From Castanea sativa (taxonomy: Eukaryota > Streptophyta > Magnoliopsida > Fagales > Fagaceae): a stretch of 64,000 nucleotides of DNA. The stretch spans positions 5,491,001-5,555,000 of the forward strand of contig NC_134013.1 in NCBI RefSeq assembly GCF_040712315.1, read 5' to 3'. The notes below the pieces were generated by a model. It made no database searches and was not told where the DNA came from. It worked only from the letters and a program-made list of their open reading frames with translations. Shown piece by piece: positions 1 to 12,421 of this stretch. A program made the position numbers and the translations under genes. Every line of letters begins with the position of its first letter. Within the stretch, counting starts at the first letter, position 1.

Positions 1-1237
1 GCTCTACAAAGGATCTCTTAAAAAGCATGCCCCTTGAGTGTATTGTCAATTGTACTTCCCATTGTTGTACATGCAATTAAGAGTGGGTTAGCTTGACAAG
101 ATATTGTTAAATGAGTTGGTTGCTTCATTCAAATCAGTAACACTTAATAATTGTCACAACTCATAAGTGATTAACATCAAAAAGAAATAAGCCTCACAAG
201 TTGCGTCTTTCCTTTGGTCACTCTCTTTTCTACCTCGAATCAGTCCAGTTACTACCCTTAGAACCCAAGATTGCAAATTATTCATTACATCTATATAATA
301 TTTAAAAATAAAGTGAAATATTTATTATTGCTAGTTTACTACGCTCTTGTTGAGCTATATTAGAATAGGAATTTGGTCAATTTCAGTTTACTTTGGTCTA
401 TTTCAATTGTAAAACCTATTAGTAAATAATTGAATGAATTATTTTAATTATTTTGTTCAAATTTATTAGTACATGAAGTCATTTGTGCCTTTTTTAAATT
501 AATATTAATTAAACAATAAGATTTTTTAAATAATGCATGTTATGAATGTTTCATTTAAAATTTTAAGAATAAAAAGAGCATTGAAATGATGACGTTTACT
601 AAGCATAAAATTTTCAAAGTGCCATGATTGGTTAGTTTCACATCCACAACATAATTTAAAAAAATTTAATTATTATTTTAGTGATACTAACATTGAAGCT
701 AGTAGCATTTTTGACCAATTCGGCTAATTCAGTCCAATTCGGTCCACTTCCATTTATTCGGTCCATTATGGTGCAATTCAATCCATTCGGTCCCTTGGTC
801 CACTTTGGTCTTTTTGGACTAATTTCCTAATTGGGCCTTCTTCTTCTTTTTTGTAGGCAGCCTTATCAATTTTGGGCTCAATTTTTTTGTTTTCATTTTT
901 TTTTCCTTAATTTTTAGGTTCAAAAGCATATTTTATTTTGGCCAAACTATTTAAATTTGAGCTAAAAAATACAAACAAAATTGACATTAAAAATTAGAGA
1001 TAAAAGCCCTAAAAAAGTAACAAAAATAATAAAATTAAATTAAAAATATTACCTTAAACTTTTCGTTTCGATAATATAGGTATTATATTTATATTTGGAA
1101 AGAAAAAAAATGCTACAATTTTAAACTTATATAATAATTCAAACTTAATGTAACATGTTACATATGTTCCATGGAATATAGGTGTACTTTTTTTTTTAAT
1201 ATTCTTGGATATGTTTAAATTAGTCAATTGATTGTAG

Positions 1238-1320
1238 GTTCCAATTAACTCAGCTGGTAAAATCTCTGATGGTTATATAAGAGATTTGGGGTTCATAGGT
1301 TGAAACTCTCTTAAAAAAAA
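1238..1320 (+). mobile_element. Very short tRNA-like SINE or tRNA retropseudogene with 20-bp target duplication
   Basis: The 83-bp insert has an A-box-like AACTCAGCTGGTAAAAT and a B-box-like GGTTGAAACTC, and ends in TTAAAAAAAA. It is flanked by AATTAGTCAATTGATTGTAG (1218-1237) and the same 20-mer with one change (1321-1340). The paralogous region around 8080-8105 has a single copy of the target and no insert. Confidence 0.75.
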
Positions 1321-1430
1321 AATTAGTCAATTGATTATAGTATATTTTAAAAAGTCACTTTAATAACATCTTTTCAATTTATATAAAAAATTTATAATTA
1401 TGTAATTAAATATATTTATTAAATTATGTT

Positions 1431-1434
<4 letters not shown>

Positions 1435-1492
<58 letters not shown>
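1435..1492. repeat. (AT)n microsatellite, left of the solo LTR
   Basis: 58 bp of uninterrupted AT dinucleotides abut the LTR end directly. Confidence 0.98.
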
Positions 1493-1495
<3 letters not shown>

Positions 1496-2203
1496 AAGTG
1501 CACAATTGCACCTGAACCCAAAGACAATCACGGGCTCAGGCCCAATGAGCCTTAAACAATGTAATTTGTAGAGTGTGGATTTGAAATCTAGATTAGAAGT
1601 ACTGCGAACTTGATAACAGACTAAAAGTTACAAACACTTGTAAATAATAAACGATAATGGCAAATAGACCTCCTCGGACGTGAGCCGAGGATTACTTCTG
1701 TATTATTTCTCTTTCTTTCTTAAAGGCTACAATTCTTCTTCTTTTTTCTTCTGTTTTTTGATCCCCCCTCCCTTTGGCCTTCACCCCCTTTAAATACTTC
1801 CTTCCTTGATGCCTTTTGGCTAGTGACTAGAAGTTTCAGTCCTACTGTTCAGAGGTCACTTCCCCATTAATGCGGCTAGGAAGGTAGATGCAGAGTCTTT
1901 AATGCGAAGGTGGCAGCCTTTGCTCTTGATATTTTCTTTAACACTAGTGCATCAAGAAGGTTCAGGGTTTCCCCCTTTAACCATTAGTCTTTCTAGAGTT
2001 GTGCTTTGACCTTCATAATGAAACTTTGAATTCTCTTGGGCTTGTCCGAGGAGAAGCTCGTCCTCGCCTGCACCCTCGGACCCTCGGCTGCACCCTCGAA
2101 CCCTCGGCATATGGGCCAATTCGTAAAGTTCAATTCTGGAGCAGGTCGGCCCTCCATGCTACAGTCCAAAGGCCCATATGGCCACTTGGGCCATTTTTCA
2201 CCT

Positions 2204-2207
<4 letters not shown>
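1493..2207 (-). mobile_element. Solo LTR (715 bp) inserted in an (AT)n microsatellite
   Basis: Read on the minus strand it starts TGTGAGGTG and ends GTGCACTTACA, so it has TG...CA ends. It aligns by eye along most of its length with the LTRs at 13054-13823 and from 63417. Shared stretches include CTGTAGCATGGAGGGCCGAC and TTCATTATGAAGGTCAAAGC. Both flanks are (AT)n, so the 5-bp target duplication is hidden in the repeat. No internal retrotransposon region is present. The paralogous site near 8200 lacks it. Confidence 0.85.

Positions 2208-2260
<53 letters not shown>
2207..2260. repeat. (AT)n microsatellite, right of the solo LTR
   Basis: Uninterrupted TA dinucleotides start directly at the LTR edge and form the other half of the split microsatellite. 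Confidence 0.98.
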
Positions 2261-2262
<2 letters not shown>

Positions 2263-3073
2263 CATTACATAAAACTTATAAAAATAGAAAATACTTTTAA
2301 ATAACAAGTACACCATTTAACCTACAAATTTTGCATTATATTCATATAAAATGATTACATTACATTACATGAGTTTGTGACTAGTTTAGTATTAAAGCAT
2401 TGACTCAGAATGACTACAAGAACTTGATTCTCTCAATTAACTGAATCCATGATTTGCATCAAACAAAAACAAAGATTATCAACAAAGGGCCTTTTAGCAC
2501 AACAAATTAACCAACTCTTCAAAATTCTTAAATTCCTAATTGAAACACAAGGTCAAGAAGCTTAGAACGTCACAAGTGATGAACTTCAAAAAAGAAATAA
2601 GTCTCAGACTTTTTCTCTTTCCTTTCTCTAATTCTCTTTTCTTGGAGAGTGACTTATCTCCATTCAGTCAAGTTACCACGAATTTTCCCAAAGAACCCAT
2701 TTGTGCAAATTATTTATTACATTCTCTCAGACTTGACCAATTCTTGAATAACTAACAAGTTTTAATATAAACTCCATCTCTCCTTAATTGCCCAAAAGAA
2801 AATAGCAATCAAGTTTTAGAGTAAAAGAATACTAATATGTAATGATTTAAATTAACATGAATGAAATCTCATCTGAGAATCAATAGAAAAAACAAATTGA
2901 GTCTAAATTTGCTGGGTACATCTTGCATTAGAAAATTATACAGATATTAGCTTGTATCCTAACCAAATCATATTAACACCAGGAGATCTATAAATAAAGC
3001 AGTAGCAATAATGCACAACATCAATACCAAACAGAAAAAGAAAAAGAAAAAAAAAAGGGTGAACTTATTCTCA

Positions 3074-6000
3074 TTAGAATTTTATCAGGCCCAAATTCTT
3101 CAGCCAGGGTAACATCTCTGCTAGTCCATCTTTCAAGCTTCTAGGGTTATAATCCAACTCTACTTTAGCCTTCTCACAGGAATATGCCCACTGATGTTTT
3201 AGAACTTTCACTGCCTGCTCCAAAATTGAACAAAGAGTAGTCAGACTGTGTTGCAGACTATGATATAAATGAAGAAAAGTATAGTAAAGAGGAAAAAAGG
3301 AAGGAGGCCATTTGGGCCAAATGACACATCACACATTTACTCAAATAAGAACAAGGTGATGGATAAGCTGATAGGTTGAAGTCCAATGAGATGTGTGAGT
3401 AGCTTACCAATCAATTGAGAAAGAGAGATGTGCCTAAGGTAAAAAATTCCATTTGCAGTACCTACTTCAAGTGGCGTGAGGAATTGATGTAGTGCAGACA
3501 AATAGTTGTTACCAGAGAAGACATATATCCTTGATTAAGTAAATGTCATAATTGATGAATTTGAGCAATTCCTAAAAATCATTTGATTTTGGGATTTAAG
3601 ATGTTAAAAGGTTATGCGTGGTTCAAAACATTAGGTATTTTCTTTACTATTGTCCATTATATAAAATATTGATAATAATTTTCAAAAGGCTTAATTACCA
3701 ATCATTCTTTTTCTTCAAAAGGCTTAATTATTACTGAGAACTTATACTTTGATATTAGGTGGTAGATTTGAATATCAAGAAGAATTCTTTTAATTAATGG
3801 TCTACTAATGATTGATACACTATATAAGACTAAAAGGCAACTTCAAAAACCATGGTGCATACCGGGGGACTGATCAGAGGAAGCTTTCCTGTAATTCGTG
3901 AGATCAAAACTGAGGCCCATCCATATGCATCAATTGCCCAAAAAGGGATATTAAACATAGGCTTTTTTGTCTCAGTGATGATAGCAGCTAAATCAAAAAC
4001 ATGCCTAAATGATGCATTTTCTCCTGTCAGTAGATATCTTTCACCAAGTCGGCCTTTGTTCATTGCTGCAATATGCCCCTCTACTACATCATCAACATGG
4101 CTAAAAGAAAATTTGTCGTTTCCAGACCCTATATAGCCAGGTAATCGCCAATTAAAGCGTTCAATAATCTGAAAGGAGAAATATAACATCATCAAATGAA
4201 GCTATAAATAAGAATGTGCATCTTGTAGGTGAACATCCAATAGTACTCACCTGACAAAATCCCATATTAAAAGATAATTCCCATACATCTGTAAGTAATA
4301 TTCTTCCCAACTTACACCAAAGACTGGAAACAAATAAGAATAACAACTCAAGCCATTTTTTTCCAAGTAATTAAGGAGAATGAGAGGAGTAGATAAAGAC
4401 CTTATAGGTGTAACCCCAAGCCCACCCCAATAGGAGTACTCTCATGACTCAAGCAATTAACATGTCACTTCCAGGGGATGTTTTATAGTAAATTCAACAG
4501 ATTTTATTTATGAGAATAGAAAAGGCTTAGAGTGTGGATTCCACCAAGAGGGGGATCTGAGATTAGGGCTTGGATAGAGACCTAACCTCTAGGCCATAGC
4601 ATTTTAAGAATGAAGTGTTAGCACCTAGACTTAATCTAATGCACTTCCACTAGAGCCCTTGATAATCCAATACCTTTTATAATTGTACCAGGCCATGGCA
4701 TTTGATGCAATTAAATGTTAATTGCATTTTATTGTAAGTTCCACAGAGTGATGACTTGAAAGGCTTAATTAAGGCGCACAATTTTCAAATTCAACATAGT
4801 CATTCAAAGCCTCTCCACATGCGAATCTCTTCGGTCATCCAAAGAAAGCAATGGTTGGGAAAGATGAAAATGAGAATAATATTAAAAACATGTCAAGAGC
4901 AAATCACCTTGGTAACATGTTCAACCAACTTTCTTCTGTCACCACAAAAACACACCCCCACGATTAGAAATCTCCCAAGGATAATAAAAACCATCCTAAC
5001 CAACTTCATCGGCCTCATTATATGTCTCGAGGTCTACTACTTAAGTAACAAACATAATAAAAAGAGTGACACAAAGGATACAACAAATTTTACTGCATTA
5101 ACCTTACAAACTGATATGTCAACTTTTAAACGCAAGACCAAAAATGTAATTCAAAATTATATATTATGTTGTTGACATAACACCAACATAATCATTTTTA
5201 CGTCTGTTTGTAAGCATTTTGTAGTAAAACAGGTAGTACCTTTCACATTTTCCAGATCATATAATTCAGAAAGTCACAAATGCAGTTACAGGTCAAGTGA
5301 AGAATTTGTAATAATATCTCCATATGGAAACCAAAATCATGCCAGCAAGCATCTACTTCCTCTGGATGACAACAAAAAAGGCCCAAAACTAAATTCCACT
5401 GAATTGTATTGCATATCTCTAACTCAATGATTTATACACAAAGTGCTACTAATTTCAAGTTTGAACAACATCTATCATTCTATTGCTACAACAAAAGAAA
5501 CTAGACAGAAGAAAAGGCAACAGTATTAATACCATTTTAGCAACAATATTTCCAGAAGTGACCTTGCCAGTCCCATAAATAACTCCGGGGTAAACCAGCA
5601 CTATCGGAACCCCCTCCGATGCAGCTTGTATGGCAATCTTATCAGCAATCACCTTCGATTTCTCATATTCTGTACAGAAATACTTCTCATGATGAACCTA
5701 CCACATCACATCACAATTTTTGTTATTCTAAGAAGAAAATACAAACAAATAACAAAATCAAAAGGCCAATATATCTCCCTACTTGATTCTCATCAGCAAC
5801 ATTTCCACCATCAGTTGGTCCAAGTGCGAAAAACGAAGACGTGTATATAAGCTTTTCAATAGTATTTGTCTCTCTCACTGCTTGTAACACATTCCTCAAT
5901 CCTCCAACATTCACCTATTAGCCAAAATCAAATTATTCAACTTATAAATAAATAAAAAGCCTCTTTAACTTTCATAATCATATATACTTACATTATAGAA

Positions 6001-6809
6001 GAGTCCGAATTTGATAAGATGTCATCCAATACACTATTGTCACATCAACTTTTTACTTAAAACGCCTATCGCAACTCATACCATCTCAATAAACTATGAG
6101 TTGGGTTGGATTTTTAGATGGGTGTAAGAATTTATTGAGGGTAATTGTGTCGATTCTTTAATATGTGTCGCAATTGGAGGGTGACTAAGTTCTTATAGAA
6201 TCCAATCATGGGTCTAATGTAATTTTCTTAATTTTGGTGTAAAAATGACACATTCATAGTATTCAACCCGAGAACCACCGAGTTTTTTTTTTTATTATTT
6301 ATACAAAGTAGAATTTTTAGTCTAGTCTAATCTAATTTAAGTGTACATTTACGTAAAACTTCCTCCTGAGACTTAATCCCGGCTCTCACCCTTACGCCAC
6401 GCCCATTTATAGGTGTGGAGTGACTATTGCACCAAGAATGTGCAGTATTACCACCGAGTACTGTTGAATGTTTGTTTAGATATAATAAAAAGAAGAATCT
6501 TGAAGAAATTGAAAATGAGCTTACGGAGAAGAATTTAGAAGGATCAGGAAGCCAGGGCTCGACGATGGCAGCCACGTGGAAGATGACGTGGCAGCCGGAG
6601 CAGGCAGCGAGGAGGGACTGGTAGTCGGTGACATCACCGTAGACGATTTCGATGGCGGCGGCGTCGGCGTCAGTGGGCGGAGGAGGGAGGGAGGAGAGGT
6701 TGCTGGTGCGTCGGACCAACACTCGGACAGGGTGGCCTTGTTGGAATAGGGTGTGGCATAGCTTTCCACCTAAGGAACCTGTTGCTCCGGTCACCAGTAT
6801 CTTCTTCAT
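3074..6809 (-). CDS. FLDH: NAD(P)-dependent farnesol dehydrogenase-like protein, copy 1 (5 exons, 342 aa)
   Basis: Exons on the minus strand are 6525-6809, 5783-5914, 5533-5697, 3863-4168 and 3074-3214. All junctions are GT-AG and phase 0, and the frame stays open to a TAA stop. The product is a Rossmann-fold short-chain dehydrogenase of the extended (dihydroflavonol-reductase-like) type. It has a TGxxGxxG nucleotide-binding motif at residues 7-14, a serine pair at 121-122 and the catalytic YxxxK at Tyr150/Lys154. The length and almost every segment resemble my recollection of Arabidopsis FLDH (344 aa), which oxidises farnesol to farnesal and affects ABA signalling. That function is inferred from family resemblance. 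The conserved Tyr in the glycine motif is Ser here (GSLGG). The next gene, 9158-12150, is its tandem duplicate. Intron 1 holds a SINE. Intron 3 (4169-5532) is about 270 bp longer than in the duplicate. Confidence 0.9.
6284..6449 (-). mobile_element. SINE (166 bp), copy 1, in FLDH copy 1 intron 1
   Basis: Read on the minus strand it has a tRNA-like head (CTTGGTGCAATAGTCACTCC), a B-box-like region (GCCGGGATTAAGTC), a tail with CACTTAAATTAGATTAGACT and an A-rich end. It is flanked by a direct repeat ACCACCGAG(T) at 6274-6283 and 6450-6459. Same family as 22118-22275 and about 32446-32570. It is absent from FLDH copy 2. Confidence 0.75.
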
Positions 6810-9157
6810 GCACCCCCTTTTTCAATCCCTTTTTTTTTTTTTTTGCCTGAATAACCTTTTTCAATCTTTCTAGTCAACAAATGTCTTCCTAAACATTATT
6901 ACATTTAAATAACTTGGAAGGGTAAAGTATAGTAAATACTGCCGAGATTTTAACTAACATCAGTCTTGGTTTAAGACTTTTCTAATCGGACTTATTTAGT
7001 CCTTATTTGACTAATGCCATGTCGATTTTAAAATGTCTTAAGCTTAATTGATATTATTTTAAGGTTCATTTTAAAGAGTGTCCTTATAGTATTGGTTAAC
7101 AATTCATGTTATAAAAATTTTGACATCACTTTTATAAGAAATGTAAAAAAGTTATTTAAACATTAATTACTTTTTTTTTTCTTTTCCCTTAAGAACTTTC
7201 TTTAAATAGACTATTAACCAATGCCTTAAGAGCATTCGTTAGCATTTCTCTTATTTTAAATCTCCAAGTGTTAGTGAGTTTAACAAAGAGTGTTATTGAT
7301 AAAATAAGTGGAAAGTAACTTCCCTCTCTCCTTAGTCCTTATATAGGTAAGAATTTCACACCTTCCACATAATTTTTTTTTCTTATAATTCAATAGTAAT
7401 AATAATGGAAAAATATGAATTTAACATTGATTTTTTTTATTTAAAAATATTGGAAGGTGCTAATTACTCTATGCATAAGTGCTGCAAATCAATAAGAAAT
7501 AAGTCATAAACTTTTCCTCTCTCCTTTCCTCATATCTTTTTCTCTCATTCTCTTTCTTGGAAGAATGACTATCTCGAATCAGTCAAGTTACTATTTTACC
7601 CTCTTTCCATCCTAGGAACCCAAGACTAGTCCATTCCTATTCGGTCACTTTGGTCCATTCAGTCCAATTCAGCCCACTTGATCTATTGCAATCCCCTTCA
7701 ATCCATTCAGTCCAATTGGTCAATTTTAGACTAATTGGGCATTAAATTGATTTTTTTGTAAGTTGCCTTTTTTAGTATTTGGCTCAAAAACTTATTTATT
7801 TATTTATTCTTAATTTTTTATTTGAAAAGTATAAAATTTTATTCTATTTGGACCAAACTCTTTAGTTTTGGGCTAAAAAATTCACAAAAAAAAAAACTTG
7901 GCATTAGAAATTAGAGATACATGTCCTAGAAAAGCAATATAAATATTATTCTTATATTTGGAAAGGAAAAAAAAATGTACAATTCTAAAATTAATACAAT
8001 AATTTAAACTTAATATAACATGTTAGACGTGTTTTATGGAATGTGGGTGTACATTTTTTTTATATAATATTCTTAGATATGTTCACATTAGTCAATCAAT
8101 TATGGTGTGTATCTATATATATAGTCATTTTAATATCATTTTCTTCATTTATATAAAACAATATTATAATTATGTAATTTAAATATTTTATTAAATTACA
8201 TTTTTCATATAAATATATTGTAATTGAATGCAAAAATACATAATATATCCCATTACATTAATTTATAAAAAATAGAAAATATTTTTAAATAATATACGCA
8301 TTATTTAACCTACAAATTTTACATTACATAATTATAAAATAATTAAATTATATTTTTCCATGCATTGTGTGAGTTTGTGACTACTTTAGTATTAAAGCAT
8401 CAACTCAAAATGACTACAAGAACTTGATTCTTTTCCATCAATAAATTACAAAAAAAAATAAAAAAAAGAACTTGATTCTTTCTATTAACTAAATCCATGA
8501 TTTGCAATAAACAAAAACAAGATTATCAACAAGGTCTTTTAGCAAAACAGATTAACCAACACTTCGAAATTCTAAAATTCCTAATTGAAACACAACACAA
8601 GGTTAAGAAGCTTAATACGTCTGAGACTTTTTCTCTTACCTTTCCTTGTATTTCCTTTCTCTAGTTCTCTTTTCTTGGAGAGTAACTATCTCAAATCAGT
8701 CATGTTACCACTAATTTCTCTATGAGCCCATGTCTGCAAATTGTTCATTACACTCTCTCAGGCTTGACCAATTCATGAACAACTAACAAGTTTTAATATA
8801 AACTCCATCTCACTTTAATTAGCCCAAAGAAAAAAGCAATCAAGTTTTAGAATGAAACAATACTAAGTGTATTGATTTAAATTGACATGAATGAAATCTT
8901 ATCAGAGAATTAATTGAGTCCACAAACTCAAAGTGGGTCTAAATTTTCTGGGTACATCTTCTGTAGAAAGCCACCACTTGGTCATAATGGCTACCATGAT
9001 TAGAAAATCTTACAGAAATTAGCTTGTATCCCAACCGAATTATATTGCCACTAGGAGATCTATAAATAATATATAGCAGTAGCAATAATGCACAACATCA
9101 ATACCAAAAAGAAAAAGGGAAAAAAAGAAAAGAAAGAAAAAGGTGAACTTATTCTCA

Positions 9158-12150
9158 TTAGAATTTTATCAAGCCCAAGTTCTTCAGCCAGTGCAGCTCC
9201 TCTGCTAGTCCTTCTTTCAAGCTTCTAGGGTTATAATCCAACTCTACTTTAGCCTTCTCACAGGAATATGCCCACTGATGTTTTAGAACATTCACTGTCT
9301 GCTCCAAAATTGAACAAAGAGTAGTAAGACTGTTGTAGACTATGAGATGAACTAAAAAAAGTAGAGTGAAGAGAATAACAGGAAGGAGGCCAGTTAGGCC
9401 AAATGACACATTCGCTCAAATAAGAACAGGTTATGGACAAGCTCATAGGTTGAAGTCTAATGAAATGTGTGATTTGCTTACCAATCGAGAGAGAGAGAGA
9501 TGTGCCTAAGGTAAAAAAATCCATTTGCAGTACCTACTTCAAGTGGTGTGAGGTATTGATGTAGTGCAGACAAATAGTTGTTACCAGAGAAGGCATATAT
9601 CCTGGTTTAAGTAAATGTCATAATTGTTCAATTTGAGCAATTCCTAAAAATCATATGATTTTGGGATTTAAGATGTTAAAAACATTTATGTTTAGTTCAA
9701 AACATTTGGCATGTTCTTTCTATTTTCCATTATATAACATATTGATAATAATTTTCAAAAGTCTTAAATACCTATCTTTTTTTCTTTTTCTTTTTTTCGA
9801 AAGGTTTAATTATTAACTGAGAACTTATACTTTGATATTTGGTGGATATCAAGAAGAATTCATTTAATTAATGGTCTACTAATGATTGATACACTATATA
9901 GGACTAAAAGGCAATTTTTTTTTTTTTTATAACTGAAGCATACCGGGGGGCTGATCAGAGGAAGCTTTCCCGTAATTCGTGAGAACATAACTGAGGCCCA
10001 GCCATATGCATCAATTGCCCAAAACGGGATATTAAACATAGGCTTTTTTGTCTCGGTGATGCTAGCAGCTATATCAAAAACATGCCTAAATGATGCATTT
10101 TCTCCTGTCAGAAGATATCTTTCACCAGGTTGTGCTTTGTTCATTGCTGCAATATGCCCCTCTACTACATCATCAACATGGCTAAAAGAAAATTTATCGT
10201 TTCCAGACCCTATATAGCCAGGTAACCGCCAATTAAAGCGTTCAACAATCTGAAAGGAGAAATATAACATCATCAAATGGAGCTATAAATAAGAAATGTG
10301 CATCTTGTAGGTGAACATCCAATAGTGCTCACTTGACAAAAACCCATATTAAAAGATTATTACCATAAATCTGTAAGTAATATTCTCCCCAGCTTACACC
10401 AAAGGCTGGAAACAAGTAAAAAGCATGACTCAACCTTTTTTTTCCCAAGTAATTAAGGAGAATGAGAGGAGTAGATGAAGACCTTATAGGTCTAACCCCA
10501 AGCCCACCCCAATCAGAATACTCTCATGACTCAACCAATTAACATGTCACTTCCGGGAGAGGTTTTATAGTAAATTCAACAGATTTCATTTATGAGGATA
10601 GAAAAGTCTCAAAGGTCCGTTTGGATAGAATTTATTGTTGAAAACTAAAAATACTGTAGAAAAATAATTTTTAAATGTCTAAAAAATTACTGTTTACTTT
10701 TTTTACTGTTCATATGCCTTAGTACACTGTTCATGGGACATGTCCATGAACAGTGCACTAAGAGCTGATCTTTAAAAAATAAAAAAAACGCGGAAAGCTT
10801 GGACGCAGACGCAGACGTGCTATCCAAACCCTCTCACTCAAAGTGTGGTTTTGACCAAGAGGGGGAGCTGGGACTGGGGATTTGAATAGAGACCTAACCT
10901 CTAGGCCCTACCATTTTAACTTTTTAAGAATGAAGCGTTAGCACCTAGACTTAAACCTCACGCAGTTCCACCAGAGCCCTTGATAATCCAATACCTTTAA
11001 TAATTTGTACCATGCCATGGCATTTGAAGCAATGAAATATGTTGGTTGGTAAGCATTTTGTAGTCAAACTGGTAGTACCTTTCGCATTTTCCAAAATATT
11101 ATAATTCAGAAAGTCACAACTGCAATCATAGGTCAAGCGAAGAGTTTGCAATAACATCTCTTTAGAAAGAAACCACAATCATGGCGGCAAAAATGTACTT
11201 CCTCTCATGAGTTATTGGATGACAACAACAAAGTCGCACAACTAACTTCCACTGAATGGCTTAGATATAAAGTGCTACTAATTTCAAGTTTCAACATCAT
11301 CACAAGAAACTAGACAGAAGAAAAGGCGATAGTATTAATACCATTCTAGCAACAACATTTCCAGCAGTGACCTTGCCAGGCCCGTAAATAACTCCGGGGT
11401 AAACCGCCACTATTGGAACCCCCTCTGATGCAGCTTGTATAGCAATCTTATCGGCATAGGCCTTCGATTTCTCATACTCTGTACAAAAATACTTCTCATG
11501 ATGAACCTACCACATCACATCACAATTTTTGTTATTCTAAGAAGAAAATACAAGTAAAAGAACAAAATCAAAAGGCAATATATCTCCCTACTTGATTCTC
11601 ATCAGCAACACATCCATCATCAGTTGGTCCAAGAGCAAAAAACGACGAAGTGTATATAAGCTTTTCAATTGTCTCTGTCTCTCTCACTGCTTGTAACACA
11701 TTCTTCAATCCTCCAACATTCACCTATTAGCAAAAACCCAAAAAAAAACAAAAAAAAACACTTTAACTATTCATAATCATATATATTATAGAATCCAAAT
11801 CATGGGTCTAGTACAGTTGAATGTTTAGATATAAAAAAGAAGAATCTTGGAGAAGTTGAAAATGAGCTTACGGAGAAGAACTTAGAAGGATCAGGAAGCC
11901 AGGGCTCGACGACGGCAGCCACGTGGAAGATGACGTGGCAGTCGGAGCAGGCAGAGAGGAGAGACCGGTAGTCGGTGACATCACCGTAGACGATTTCGAT
12001 GGCGGCGGAGTCAGTGGGCGGAGGAGGGAGGGAGGAGAGGTCGCTGGTGGGTCGAACCAACACTCGGACAGGGTGGCCTTGTTGGAGCAGAGCGTGGCAT
12101 AGCCTTCCACCTAAGTAACCGGTTGCTCCGGTCACTAGTATCATCTTCAT
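9158..12150 (-). CDS. FLDH: NAD(P)-dependent farnesol dehydrogenase-like protein, copy 2 (5 exons, 340 aa)
   Basis: Exons are 11872-12150, 11592-11723, 11342-11506, 9944-10249 and 9158-9298, with GT-AG junctions all in phase 0. The first ATG is at 12150; the in-frame codon further upstream at 12159 is GTG. The protein has the intact glycine motif GATGYLGG at residues 8-15, the Ser pair at 119-120 and YxxxK at Tyr148/Lys152, so it looks catalytically complete. Exons 2-5 have the same lengths as in copy 1, and exon 1 is 6 bp shorter. Near the C-terminus a Met-Leu-Pro-Trp stretch, present in copy 1 and in my memory of Arabidopsis FLDH, reads Glu-Leu-His-Trp here. Intron 3 carries a MITE that copy 1 lacks. 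The reaction (farnesol to farnesal) is inferred from the family; related dehydrogenases act on other alcohols or ketones. Confidence 0.9.
10614..10836. mobile_element. MITE in FLDH copy 2 intron 3
   Basis: The left end GGTCCGTTTGGATAG pairs with the right end CTATCCAAACC. The interior holds a 19-bp inverted repeat with one mismatch (10718-10736 and 10744-10762). A CTCAAA duplication (10608-10613 and 10837-10842) fits if the element ends at 10836. FLDH copy 1 has no insert at the matching place (about 4530). Exact ends are uncertain. Confidence 0.65.
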
Positions 12151-12289
12151 TGTAATCACTTTCCAATGTTTTTAGTCAACGAGGGTGAGAACAGTTCAAT
12201 GGCAAACCACCAAGACTAGCAGTTCACTGTAGCAAAAAGACATTAAAAAATTACTATTATTTTATTGCTTAATTGGGTTTTGTGGCAGA

Positions 12290-12293
<4 letters not shown>

Positions 12294-12324
<31 letters not shown>
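12294..12324. repeat. (GA)n microsatellite upstream of FLDH copy 2
   Basis: About 15 GA repeats lie about 145 bp upstream of the copy 2 start codon, inside a stretch with no matching sequence upstream of copy 1. Confidence 0.95.
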
Positions 12325-12327
<3 letters not shown>

Positions 12328-12421
12328 GTGAGAAAGAAATTAATAAAAAAGTAAACAGTATTTAGCTGATGAGAAAAATTTTTAAATTTAAAATAAATAA
12401 AATAGTTTTTTGAGATATTAA

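Larger units (their letters stand above)
1..12180. repeat. Large tandem segmental duplication carrying the FLDH genes
   Basis: The left unit (window start to about 6850) and right unit (about 7480-12180) match through the gene, introns and long 3' flank. For example GAGTTTGTGACTAGTTTAGT (2370) pairs with GAGTTTGTGACTACTTTAGT (8370), TTTTGGACTAATT (812) with TTTTAGACTAATT (7724), and the microsatellite region at 1430 with 8200. The left unit is longer mainly because of the LTR and microsatellite. Its left edge lies outside the window. Confidence 0.85.

Noticed and set aside
1999..2304. Open frames of about 80-100 aa across the LTR and (AT)n tract
   Set aside because: The C-terminal part is an Ile-Tyr repeat from the microsatellite and the rest is LTR sequence; there is no protein family.
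4756..5175. 139-aa open frame in FLDH copy 1 intron 3
   Set aside because: Basic, low-information sequence inside an intron, absent from the duplicate; no family resemblance.
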